From Henckelia pumila (Eukaryota; Streptophyta; Magnoliopsida; Lamiales; Gesneriaceae), in assembly GCF_033568475.1 (NCBI RefSeq), contig NC_133120.1:95188151-95252150 (forward strand): a DNA stretch of 64,000 nucleotides, in the 5' to 3' direction. Positions 45,451 through 56,884 of this stretch are shown here, piece by piece; position 1 is the first letter of the stretch; each line of letters opens with the position of its first letter. The translations under genes were made by a program, and so were the position numbers. The notes under the pieces are model-generated. The model searched no databases, was not told the DNA's origin, and saw only the letters and a program-made list of their open reading frames with translations.

Positions 45451-47918
45451 TCAGGAAGCCAACTGCAATTCATGAAACAGATAGCAGGAAGTAGCCCAAA
45501 GATCCTCAGCAAGCTTCGCATTGTGAGATAGGACAGAAGATTTCAGACAACACCCATTTCCTCCGCAAAAGTATACTCCTGATATTTCCTGAGATAAATT
45601 ATGAGCAGTGAATTGACATTATACTAAGATGCATTCGATAAGCAGAACACAGTTAGAATGTGGGATGCTTACTGGAGGGGCAAGCGCTCCGTCGACAATA
45701 GAGCGTGCACCGCTTTCAGGAGACTGAAGCAGACCCAAAAGATCCAAGACCATATAAGCCATCTGGGAGATGCACGAGGGAACTTCTCGCATGATATTCG
45801 TTTTCACGGCTCCAGGATCTACGGCACTTAAGAGTATCAAGAAAGCCAAAATTTATTAGAAAGCATTGAAAGCAGAGTCATGATAATTGTTACACTTGTG
45901 CAATGAACATTCATATAGGTTTGATCTTTACATGACTTTCTTCCAAAGCCGAAAAATGACAAGTCCTTTGGAACCTCTACAACTTGGCACAATTTTTTAA
46001 GCCTAGACTTGTAACAATCAAACAATGCTCTTACTGTGTCATTTCGTAACATGAACTAAAAGACAATATCGTAAGACAAATCACAATACTTCAGCTAGAA
46101 AACAAAAACAAGTTTGAAATGATACAATATGATACAAACCAAATTAATGACAATTGCTTGATGCTTACACAACAGAGAGGTGATGAGATTTCTCTGCCTG
46201 CCCAACTTGTCGATGAAGTTCATATGAGAAGAGTAGAAGGCATACTGTCGACCAAAATATGTGATATATCTTAGCAATCAAATTGGCAAAAATCAAATTA
46301 ATCTGAGTTTCAAAACAAGTTGCTCACATTTAGAATACTCGTATATTTGAGCATATGGGTAGCATCTAGATTTCATAAATCGCGTTCCTGAAACAGTTTT
46401 TCTGTCTGACTGCATTTTCCAAACTGAAACCGAAAGAAACAATGATGCACACAGAAACAATGATGCATATGAAAGTGCAAACCATCATCAGAGGCAGAAA
46501 TTTTAATAAAATGGGAAGGACGTGGACATGGTATGCAGAAGGATCATTAGAAACAGCCAGCTGGCACGGTAATCGAAGTGGAAACATAGGCTAATGACAA
46601 CAGCATGACATTGAATCACTAGTGCAGGTCATAAACAAACTTACCATTCCAATGTGTGAAGGATGAGACATTGACCACACGAGAAGGAACAGGGCTATTT
46701 TCCAGAAGAGGAAGTAAAACTTTGGTGAGACAAAATGCACCAACATAATTAATAGCCATCATCCTGAAAAGTTAGCAATTAATTGTTTGCTCATTGTCAT
46801 AAACATAAAACAGCAGATTATTTTTATACTCATCCTTTCTTGGAAGTAAGTTACAAGTAGTCAAGCCAGTCAGTCCACTACAAGTTATGTGATGCTATAA
46901 CAAGTATACGGAAATACTCGAAGTAATAACTGATCATATCCTTCTGAGGTGATTCTACAAGAAGTTGCCAGGATCCCGGCATTATTTATCAGGAGCTGAA
47001 TAGAAGGATGAATGTTTGAATCCATTAGCCACTGCTGAATTGAGCTTTTGAATTTGATGATTGATTTTAAGGAAGATAAATCAAGCTGAAAAGCTTTCAA
47101 ACTTGCATCATTGTTTTGACTTTTGATATCAGACATAACCTGAAACATAAAAAACTTGAAAAATCATTCATCATAGAGTGGCATGTGCATTGCTGATGTA
47201 AAAAGTAGTGCAACACCTTTGACAGCAGTTCAGATGACCGTCCAACTGCAAGTATTAGAATAAATTACAATCCAACCGCGAAAAAGATAGATCGCAAATT
47301 TTTTGACTATCGACATGAAAGTGGATTATTTTCTTGATCAGAATCCTAGCATGGAATAATAATTTTTTTATTTTTTATTTTAAAAAAAGAGCACTCTTCG
47401 ACATTGTGAAATATGTACAAAACAATGGAATAAGTTGAAATATTAAGCATCGTATATGACTATAATTTCCTAAAAAAGGAAGAGTGGAAGAGAGAATACC
47501 GAGAACAACATAAAAGCCCTCTTTTGAGAGAGCATGCGCTGCAGCAGCACCCAAACCAGATGTGGCCTGTAAATCAATATGCCAAAACAATGTATTTGCC
47601 TCAATTCTAGCATGTATGACTGCTTTTTGCATGGTATCAGAACCATTATGCATTCACAAACATTATAATCTTATAGAAGGACAACAATGATGATTTTACC
47701 CCTGTTATTACGCAGATGGGGAGCCTCCCTAGAGTCGCAGCATTTGATTTTATATCTTGCGGGGAACTACGAGAATAACCTTTGGATTTTGAAATTTTAT
47801 GGGAAAACAAATTGAAGACGGAGAAAATGAGAGAGAGAGTCCAAAGGACTGCCATCCTCCAGAATTGAACAGTGCATATAAACTGAATAGCCTCTGTTAC
47901 CACCTTTACCACTTCCAT
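45451..47918 (-). CDS. FEY: FOREVER YOUNG (FEY)-like short-chain dehydrogenase/reductase
   Basis: Nine exons on the minus strand: 47700-47918, 47500-47566, 47217-47245, 46931-47139, 46645-46763, 46328-46423, 46169-46244, 45673-45826 and 45451-45588. All join in phase to 368 residues. A membrane-like segment at about 23-38 (MAVLWTLSLIFSVFNLF) precedes the Rossmann fold. Cofactor motif TGATSGLG lies at 72-79, NNAG at 157-160, the catalytic Ser region VVNVSS at 204-209 and YEYSK (YxxxK) at 242-246. The AVDPGAVKTN block follows, which helps bind cofactor. The C-terminal CGGNGCCLKSS section and overall exon plan match the FEY oxidoreductase group, which is linked to leaf positioning and meristem development in Arabidopsis. 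The substrate is unknown. SDR assignment is certain from the motifs; FEY orthology is from remembered similarity. Confidence 0.85.
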
Positions 47919-48603
47919 TCTTTGCTGCCAGGCTATGGGACAATTTAGAAAAATTGACCTCCGTAAACTTTTTTTCCACCAGAATCACGTCCAACCAGCT
48001 TCTAATTTACATTAAATCAAGCTTAAGCTTAACCTAACACATAATCTGAGTTAAAAAAAACTTTTTTCTAAACCAAAAACCAAGAATCACTTCCTTTGGA
48101 TTTTTTTTTTTTTTTTTTTGCGAACACTTCGTGAGCAAATATATCGATTTACATAATCCCAAGCTCGAGACCAACAAGATTGAAAAGCACAAAATCTATT
48201 TACTCGGCGAATAAGAGTTATAGAAAGGTCACCTCAAAATCAATGCTCCTCGGCGACGGCTCCCACCAGGCCGCCACGGCCCTTTTCATTATATTATATG
48301 GGCCGATTTCTACTGTTGTGCTGGGCTGGGTTTTTTTTGTAAGTTTTAAGCATTCCAATAAATATGTTGATCGTGGGACAATCCTCTTACCTTATTTCTC
48401 GCAATATTTCAATTTTTATTGATGAACAAATTTATAATTGTGCTAACTTTGATGTAGTTAAAAAAAAATTAAGTTGAAATTTGACAAATTTATAATTGTG
48501 ATGCAGTTAAAAAATCAGTAGAAATTTAATACATGGAACCACCAAATATTGAAATGTGATCTTAAATCTATTAAACTCGTTGTATACGTCATGATTTATA
48601 TAT

Positions 48604-48755
48604 GAGTAACACTCCTGTAAGACGAGTCAACCCTACCCAAATTTATAATAATAAATAATAATTTTGGCATAAAATATAATATTTTTAATGGATAACCCAT
48701 ATAAGAGACCCGATTCAAAAAAATGACCTTTAAGCCCGTCTCATAGAAGTTTTTG
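48604..48755 (+). mobile_element. MITE of the GAGACGG family, copy 2
   Basis: It starts GAGTAACACTCCTGTAAGAC and ends near CCCGTCTCATAGAAGTTTTT. Core words ATAATAATAAATAATAATTT and GGCATAAAATATAA match copy 1 in the same orientation. Confidence 0.7.
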
Positions 48756-48918
48756 TTTTTATACATTATGACAATTATATTTCTCGATAGACGATTTCAC
48801 CTTTTTATCCTATTAATCTAACTAATTAAATTAATAAAAATGTTGTAAGATTGCATCACAAATTAATTTTGCAAGACACATCATATCCGACCCAACCTTT
48901 TAAAAAATATTAATTTTG

Positions 48919-49069
48919 ATAAAAACTTCTATAAGACGGTCTCAAGTGTCATTTTTTTTAGACAGGTCTCTTATATGGATTATCAATTAAAAATATTACT
49001 TATTATTATTATAAATATGGATAAAGTTGACTCGTCTCACGGATGAAACCATCTCACAGGATTGTTACT
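48919..49069 (-). mobile_element. MITE of the GAGACGG family, copy 3 (inverted)
   Basis: It reads AAAACTTCTATAAGACGGTC at the left and CTCACAGGATTGTTACT at the right. It is therefore inverted relative to copy 2, only about 160 bases away. Confidence 0.7.
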
Positions 49070-49756
49070 AATTAATTTTTGTATTAATCCGTGAGACGGT
49101 GTTTTTAAATCGCATATAGATAATCGAAGAAGGAACATATTGTATAGATTTTCTTGACGAACACCCACCCACAAACACGAAAACTACTTTTCGAGAGAAT
49201 ATCTCATAATTGATATCAATAGTTTAAAAAAGGAGTGCTGACCTTTTGTGTGTGTATATACACATACATATAAATTTGCTAATTCAAACCTCCAGGTTAA
49301 CCAAATCCAAATCGTTTTGCTCGATAAAATTTTAGAGTCAACCGCGACCTAGCCTATTTCATGAAGGGCAACCACTAAAACTTACATGAAAAAGCATCCG
49401 ATAGACATTCGGCATTCAGGTAAATCGTGCAATTGTCATCACCAAAGTCAGTCGAGTGGAACACACAACAAAATTCAATTACAATACATCAACGTCGATG
49501 TTCAGTCAACAAAAAGCAGTCTCGTATTCTTATTGCATGTTACAACACATCCCAAAGTTTCAATCTAAACAAAGCATTATTAAGACATTATAAATCTACA
49601 AATACCTTAAAACAAGATTTGATGGATTGAAACATCCTTACCGGAAACTCTAAGGATAAAAATCTGAAAGAAAACTAAAAGATTTCATAGAAAATAAAAG
49701 AACCTTTACCAAACATGCCAATTAATGTTGTAATTGTCTGGCAAACACAAAACTTC

Positions 49757-52521
49757 TGAAACATCTAGACCTTCTTAAAACTTAAATGCGAATTTTTTTT
49801 TAAAAAAATAATACTATACATATACGCCCATACATATATGTATAAACATAAAAGAATAATATTACTACATAAAAATAACTCAAATACTTGCTGAAAATAT
49901 CATTATGCATGAAATAAAAATACTAAGTTTGATAATGCAAAATTCTCATAAATAAAAAAAATGAACTTGTTTAAAAACTCAACATAATAAAAATAAATGT
50001 TTCTTAAACATCAACTAAAATCTGCGACGGTCACGGGGTCTACTACCAGCTCGCTCATACGTCCTCGCCACCGGTAGGAGCAACATTATAATCATCTGAC
50101 TCACCTGCACCATATAAGCGTAGTGAGCATATGAGCTCAACATGTCTAACCCTTTATAGCAAAGTTAAAAATAATGCATCACATAATTATACTAATACAT
50201 ATACATGTACATGCATGCATGCTCTTAAAAATATACAATGTAACTTATTACATGCAACGACTTAATTCATAACATAGCCTCATCATACTAATCATAACAT
50301 ACATACATAACTAGAGCATGACTTAATCATAAATAACTGTGAAGGTTATATCCGTAAATGTGGCTCGTAAACATGAGCGACTGATCAGTCTGAGAAACAT
50401 CGTACGTGGCGGTGATAAATCACCTCCTATGGTAGTAAACTACCTCATAAATCATATATCATATGGTGGATAACCACCCTTATGTCACACTACTTCAATT
50501 TTCATCAAGAAAATATTTTTGCTCAACTCATACATAATCATAATCATATCATATAAAATTTCATGAATGCATGCACTGAAAATTTGTCCGTAATATATAC
50601 TTAATTGATTTTTTTCATATTAAATATACTTATACTTAAAATATAAACTTCATGCATAAAAATAATTAAATATATATTCCGAACTTAGTTATTTTTCATG
50701 GGTTGGTCCAGACTACTGGTCACTCACTCTAAGCCCATTAAACTTAAATAAGAGCCCAATTATCATATTTTAGCCCAAATAACTTAACTAAACTTAACTG
50801 GGCCTAAATAAAAAATATTTAAGCCCATTAACTTAAATAAACCCAATAAGACACTAGACTGGCCCAAAAATCCTCTGACTGATCCAAAAATTCCCATGGG
50901 CTCCCAAGCCCATAAAAATCATTGGGCTAACTTAAATAAATTATTTAAAGCCTAAAATAAAATTATTTGGAAGCCCAAATAATTTTATTTCTAATTAATT
51001 GGCCCAAAAACCAATTAAAACCTTAAACACTTAAAATTAAAAATACTCGAGCCCGGCCCACCTAACCCGAACCCGGACCAACCTGAACTGACCCACAAAT
51101 TACCAGACCCGATCCAGGCCCCAAGACCCGACCCGGACCTGCCCAAAACCCTAAACCCGTTTCCCTCTTGTTCCTTACTCTCGGCTGCAACCAGCTTATG
51201 TTCAGAGGCATCTGCCACCCTACTCCGGCCACCAAATGGCTGAAGCACCACCACCTACACCTATAAGACTTCAAGACGTTTCCAGAAAGCTAAAAACCAG
51301 CCCAAACGGAGTCCTAACGAAGGAGAACGAACCAAAACAAAATCTGCCTAATTTCTGCTCGCGTGCTGCGCGCAACGCCGGACTTCCGGCCGTTCGGCCG
51401 CCCAAATCCGACCATCACTCGCTAGAGAACTACCTGAGATAACTTCCTCTATGTCTTGGGGTTCTAACCCAATTGGAATCACCCTCAAACCCGTCCTATA
51501 CAGTGCACACGAACCATTCTCCCAAAACCGCTCAAACTGCGACCTTCTATGTAACCAGAAGATATTGTTTCGGTTCAGACCAACCTTGGCTCAAACCACT
51601 CGAACCACTCAACCCTAAGGCACCCTAGGACACCCCTTGACCAAGCCCCAGCCTCTGTACCATACCATGCTTGGCAAAAACGTGAGTCATGACCAATCAA
51701 GCAAGAACATGCATCAATACAAGGCATACATGCATAAACTCGAAATTTCCATGAAAAATCTGGAATAAAACACATCATGCAAGAGTAATAGCTTATATGG
51801 TGGCCAAATAAAAGTTTTAGACATGCCTTTTAATCTTTGAATGGAGATTGATGCGTTTACGAGACTCCGGGACGACGAACGGACCAAAAATCTACGAAGA
51901 TCAAGCTTGGTCGGCTATGGCGATTGTGAAATCTGAAGAAAACTTGAAGAAGAGAATGGAGAGAAGGATGGAGTCGGCTGATTGAGTTTAGGGTAGGGTA
52001 GGATTTAGTTTTTTAAAATTTGATAATTAGGATTAATTTAGGATAATAACTAATATAAATTAATGAGGTATATAATATAACATAAATATAAGATTTTAAA
52101 CTTTTAAAAATACCTACTAATCTGATATATAATAATAAATCCCGAAATATAATATTAAAGGATTTTTAAAGATCAATAAAATTCATTAAAATGACTTATT
52201 TTGGCCAAAAATCAATTCTTAAATAAATATATAAGTAAATACTAAAATTTTCTTGACAAAATACCTTAAAATATTATTTTAAGACTCATAAAACTCATAA
52301 AATATTTTTGGCTAATAATTTTGGCATCTCGTCTACGCGATCAAACTATTAAATTCCTTAAAAATCTAAAATTTTCATAATTATGGGTTAAATGCTAAAA
52401 TAAATTAAATCATGCATATAAATCACATAATATCACATAAATACATTTAACTCTTAATTAAAAAATTAATTTCTCCTAATTATGCATGCGGATTTACGTT
52501 TTAAAATTTTCGGGTGTTACA
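49757..52521 (-). repeat. 3' LTR of the Gypsy element (left copy)
   Basis: About 2.77 kb, aligned with the right copy from about 49980 to 52521. The first 200 bases are more diverged. It carries three consecutive short hairpins at 50411-50478. Confidence 0.8.
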
Positions 52522-52534
52522 ATTCTCCCCCCTT
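52522..52534 (-). other. Polypurine tract of the Gypsy element
   Basis: On the minus strand AAGGGGGGAGAAT directly precedes the TGTAACACCC start of the LTR. The upstream words TTTCGAGGACGAAATT are typical of plant Gypsy elements just before this tract. Confidence 0.85.
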
Positions 52535-52565
52535 AAATTGAATTTCGTCCTCGAAATTAAAGTAC

Positions 52566-53240
52566 TTACCCGAATAGCTCTGGGTAGGGAGTTTTCATGT
52601 CTGCCTCGGTCTCCCAAGTGGCTTCCTCTTCGGAGTGATTCAACCGCTGGACTTTGACCATCGGTATGACCCGCGTCCTCAGTCTCCGCTCCTCCCTGGC
52701 TAAGATCTGAACAGGCCTCTCCTCAAATACTAGATCCGGTGCTAACCGCAAAGGCTCGTAATCTAGTACATGCGTCGGATTCGAGACGTATCTCCGAAGC
52801 ATGGATACATGGAAGACGTTGTGCACTGCTGCAAGTCCTGGTGGCAAAGCCAAACGGTAGGTCAATGTGCCAACTCTCTCCAAGATCTCAAAAGGCCCAA
52901 TATACCTTGGATTCAGCTTACCTCTTCGGCCAAATCTCATCACCCCTTTCATAGGTGATATCTTCAGAAACACATGATCGCCAACAGCAAATTCGAGATC
53001 CCGTCGTCGAGTATCAGCATAACTCTTCTGACGACTCTGAGCAGTCCTCATACGATTTCGAATCTGAATCACAATTTCTGCAGTCTGCTGTACAATCTCG
53101 GGACCAAGTAGAATCCTCTCGCCAACCTCATCCCAATGCACGGGAGATCTGCATCCCCTCCCGTAGAGAGCTGCATAAGAAGCCATACCTATAGATGCCT
53201 GAAAGCCGTTGTTATAGGAGTGTCTCCACCAAGATTTTTT
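52566..53240 (-). pseudogene. Gypsy integrase C-terminal part with chromodomain-like end
   Basis: From about 53240 the minus strand reads YNNGFQASIGMASYAALYGR, the integrase core end, then KSYADTRRRDLEFAVGDHVF and the GPF/Y region (LNPRYIGPFEILER). It ends in a chromodomain-like tail with EEATWETEADM and a final YPELFG, then a stop. The core residues that should precede it are absent. The codons beyond 53240 have no resemblance to integrase, so the frame start at 53285 is not the gene's start. Confidence 0.85.
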
Positions 53241-53985
53241 GGATGCATGAGCAAAAAAGGTACCGGTTGTGTTTTGACTGTACATGAGACCAACATGTAT
53301 TACTTGTGAGCGGATTATTCAGTTTATTAGGTAATTGACTTAGTATTTTGATTTTGAGGAGTTCAGATTCCATGGAATATAAATAGAGGCAACTAGGAAA
53401 TGATATGGAATTAACTATTGAATGTTATATTATTATGCTATTTAGAGATGATGACATGTAAATACTATTCGGGGAATTTCACTCCTCCAATAGGAGAATC
53501 TAAGTGTCTTAAGCCTAAACTAACCACAGAATTAGAATTCATATATTTTAAGCATATTCCTGACGTTAGAAGAATTTATGTTGTGCATGACGTTTGACAC
53601 TAAATTCACTTTTTGGGTTTCATGGATTTATAGCACTCGAGATTTAAGATTTTCAAGTGTTCGATAGTTGAAAGTGTAGTGGTAAATGGATAAGTTGAAG
53701 AAAATTGCGATGAATGAAAGATGTTTGACTCAAAGATGTTTAACTTATTATAGAAGGCTAGTGTGTGGATAAGCTTTACAAGTTGAATTTATTGGGGTTG
53801 ATATTGTAATCATATGCTTTAATAAGTAAATTTGGGAACAAAAGTTTGGCTCACGAATGTTGGAGGATTGATAAGTAGAGTGTATAAGCATATAAAATCA
53901 GTCAAGTTTTGGCATAGTGTGATTGTTGTGTTTAGGAAAAATGATTAGTAAAGTTAATATTTTGTTTATCAGAGTACGCAGCAGA
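53241..53985. other. Unrecognised interior segment of the Gypsy element
   Basis: No frame with recognisable similarity. It lies between two integrase fragments of opposite orientation and is probably a rearranged spacer or captured sequence. Confidence 0.4.
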
Positions 53986-54132
53986 AACATGACTTTTGGG
54001 ATACTGAAACTTGGGAACTAGATGGGTGATCGTGGATAGACTCACCAAGTCAGCTCATTTCTTGTCGGTGAGGACTACTTACTCGTTGACACAGTATGCA
54101 GAGCTTTATATCAAGGAGATTGTTAGACTTTA
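53986..54132 (+). pseudogene. Gypsy integrase core fragment, opposite orientation
   Basis: The plus strand encodes WVIVDRLTKSAHFLSVRTTY, then a QYAELYIKEIVRL-type ending, the N-terminal part of the Gypsy integrase core including its first catalytic Asp (VDRLTKSAHF). It stops abruptly at 54132, where the next conserved residues would be expected. It is inverted relative to the rest of the element. Confidence 0.8.
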
Positions 54133-54136
54133 AAAT

Positions 54137-56879
54137 ACTACTTCTTAGTAATAACTTAAATAAAAATAAACAAATAAATAATTAAAAAGGGTTTCATGCA
54201 TGAAACAAAAATAGTAAATAATACATGTTTGAAACTCTCATATGGGGAAATAATAAAATAGAAATATGCAACTTGTTTTAAAAACTCAACGTCATAAAAA
54301 TAAATGTATCTTAAAACATCATCTAAAAACTGCAACGGTCACGGGGCCACTGTTCCGTGAGCTCATACGTCCTCACCACCGGTAGGAGCTACATAAGTAT
54401 CATCTGACTCACCTGCACCATATAAGCGTAGTGAGCCTAGGGGCACCACCGGTAGGAGCTACATAAGTATCATCTGACTCACCTGCACCATATAAGCGTA
54501 GTGAGCCTAGGGGCTCAACATGTCTAACCCTTTATAGCAAGGTTAAAAATAATGCATCACATAATTATACTAATACATATACATGTACACGCATGCATGC
54601 TCTTAAAAATATACAATGTAACTTATTACATGCAACGACTTAATTCATAACATAGCCTCATCATACTAATCATAACATACATACATAACTAGAGCATGAC
54701 TTAATCATAAATAACTGTGAAGGTTATATCCGTAAATGTGGCTCGTAAACATGAGCGACTGATCAGTCTGAGAATCATCGTACGTGGCGGTGATAAATCA
54801 CCTCCTATGGTAGTAAACTACCTCATAAATCATATATCATATGGTGGATAACCACCCTTATGTCACACTACAATTTTCATCTAGAAAATATTTTTGCTCA
54901 ACTCATACATAATCATAATCATATCATATAAAATTTCATGAATGCATGCACTGAAAATTTGTCCGTAATATATATTTAATTGATTTTTTTCATATTAAAT
55001 ATACTTATACTTAAAATATAAACTTCATGCATAAAAATAATTAAATATATATTCCGGACTTAGTTATTTTTCATGGGTTGATCCAGACTGCTGGTCACTC
55101 ACTTTAAGCCCATTAAACTTAAATAAGAGCCCAATTATTATATTTTAGCCCAAATAACTTAACTAAACTTAATTGGGCCTAAATAAAAAATATTTAAGCC
55201 CATTAACTTAAATAAACCCAATAAGACACTAGACTGGCCCAAAAATTCCCATGGGCCTCCCAAGCCCATAAAAATCATTGGGCTAACTTAAATAAATTAT
55301 TTAAAGCCCAAAATAAAATTATTTGGAAGCCCAATAATTTTATTTCTAATTAATTGACCCAAAAACCAATTAAAACCTATAACACTTAAAAATTAAAAAT
55401 ACTCGAGCCCGACCCACCTAACTCGGACCCGGACCGACTTGAACCGACCAACAAATTACCAGACCCGATCCAGGCCCCAAGACCCGACCCGGACCTGCCC
55501 AAAACCCTAAACCCGTTTTCCTCTTGTTCCTTACTCTCGGCTGCGACCAGCTTCTGTTCAAAGGCATCGGCCGCCCTACTCCGGCCACCAAATGGCCGGA
55601 GCACCACCACCTACACCTAGAAGACTTCAAGACGTTTCCAGAAAGCTAAAAACCAGCCCAAACGGAGTCCTAACGAAGGAGAACGAACCAAAACAAAATC
55701 TGCCTAATTTCTGCTCGCGTGCTGCGCGAGACGCCGGACTTCCGGCCGTTCGGCCGCCCAACTCCGACCATCACTGGCTAGAGAACTACCTGAGATAACT
55801 TCCTCTATGTCTTGGGGTTCTAACCCAATTGGAATCACCCTCAAACCCGTCCTATACAGTGCACACGAACCATTCTCCCAAAACCGCTCAAACTGCGACC
55901 TTCTATGCAACCAGAAGATATTGTTTCAGTTCAGACCAACCTTGGCTCAAACCACTCGACCCTAAGGCACCCTAGGACACCCCTTGACCGAGCCCCAGCC
56001 TCTGGACCATACCATGCTTGGCAAAAACGTGAGTCATGACCAATCAAGCAAGAACATGCATCAATACAAGGCATACATGCATAAACTCGAAATTTCCATG
56101 AAAAATCTGGAACACATAATGCAAGAGTAATAGCTTATATGGTGGCCAAATAAAAGTTTTAGACATGCCTTTTAATCTTTGAATGGAGATTGATGCGTTT
56201 ACGAGACTCCGGGACGACGAACGGACCAAAAATCTACGAAGATCAAGCTTGGTCGGTTATGACGATTGTGAAATCTGAAGAAAACGTGAAGAAGAGAATG
56301 GATAGAAGGATGGATTCGGATGATTGAGTTTAGGGTAGGGTAGGCTTTAGTTTTTTAAATTTTGATAATTAGGATTAATTTAGGATAATAACTAATATAA
56401 ATTAATGAGGTAGATAATATAACATAAATATAAGATTTTAAACTTTTAAAAATACCTACTAATCTGATATATAATAATAAATCCCGAAATATAATATTAA
56501 AGGATTTTTAAAGATCAATAAAAGTCATTAAAATGACTTATTTTGGCCAAAAATCAATTCTTAAATAAATATATAAGTAAATACTAAAATTTTCTTGACA
56601 AAATACCTTAAAATATTATTTTAAGGCTCATAAAACTCATAAAATATTTTTGGCTAAGAATTTTGGTATCTCGTTCGTCCGCGGTCCCGTCTACGCGATC
56701 AAAATATTAAATTCCTTAAAAATCTAGAATTTCCATAATTATGGGTTAAATGCTAAAATAAATTAAATCATGCATATAAATCACATAATATCACATAAAT
56801 ACATTTAACCCTTAATTAAAAAATTAATTTCTCCTAATTATGCATGCGAATTTACGTTTTAAAATTTTCGGATGTTACA
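54137..56879 (-). repeat. 5' LTR of the Gypsy element (right copy)
   Basis: It aligns with the left copy from about 54260 on. The left edge is uncertain because no primer binding site is present there. It differs from the left copy by a 70-bp tandem duplication (54374-54513). Confidence 0.75.
54374..54513 (+). repeat. 70-bp tandem duplication in the right Gypsy LTR
   Basis: The unit starts CACCACCGGTAGGAGCTACA and ends GTAGTGAGCCTAGGGG. Two copies are adjacent here, while the left LTR has one. Confidence 0.9.
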
Positions 56880-56884
56880 ACTTC

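Larger units (their letters stand above)
47919..49751. other. Spacer upstream of the FEY-like gene
   Basis: No further gene was recognised. It contains the FEY-like promoter and leader, a poly-T run (48099-48119) and two GAGACGG-family elements in opposite orientation. A GC-richer stretch at 48240-48290 may be part of the leader of the FEY-like gene. Confidence 0.5.
49752..56884 (-). mobile_element. Rearranged Ty3/Gypsy LTR retrotransposon
   Basis: ACTTC flanks the element on both sides (49752-49756 and 56880-56884). Its ends are TGAAACATC at 49757 and GGATGTTACA at 56879. Orientation is minus: the left LTR is preceded (minus strand) by the purine tract AAGGGGGGAGAAT and starts TGTAACACCCG, a common form in plant chromoviruses. 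The interior, 52522 to about 54136, is only about 1.6 kb, far short of a full gag-pol. It holds the integrase C terminus on minus and an integrase core fragment on plus. Gag, protease, RT and RNase H are missing. LTR copies differ by roughly 3-8% in the stretches compared by eye. Confidence 0.82.

Noticed and set aside
49757-56879. Two independent solo LTRs
   Set aside because: The ACTTC duplication lies only at the outer ends, and purine tract plus integrase lie between, so it is one element.
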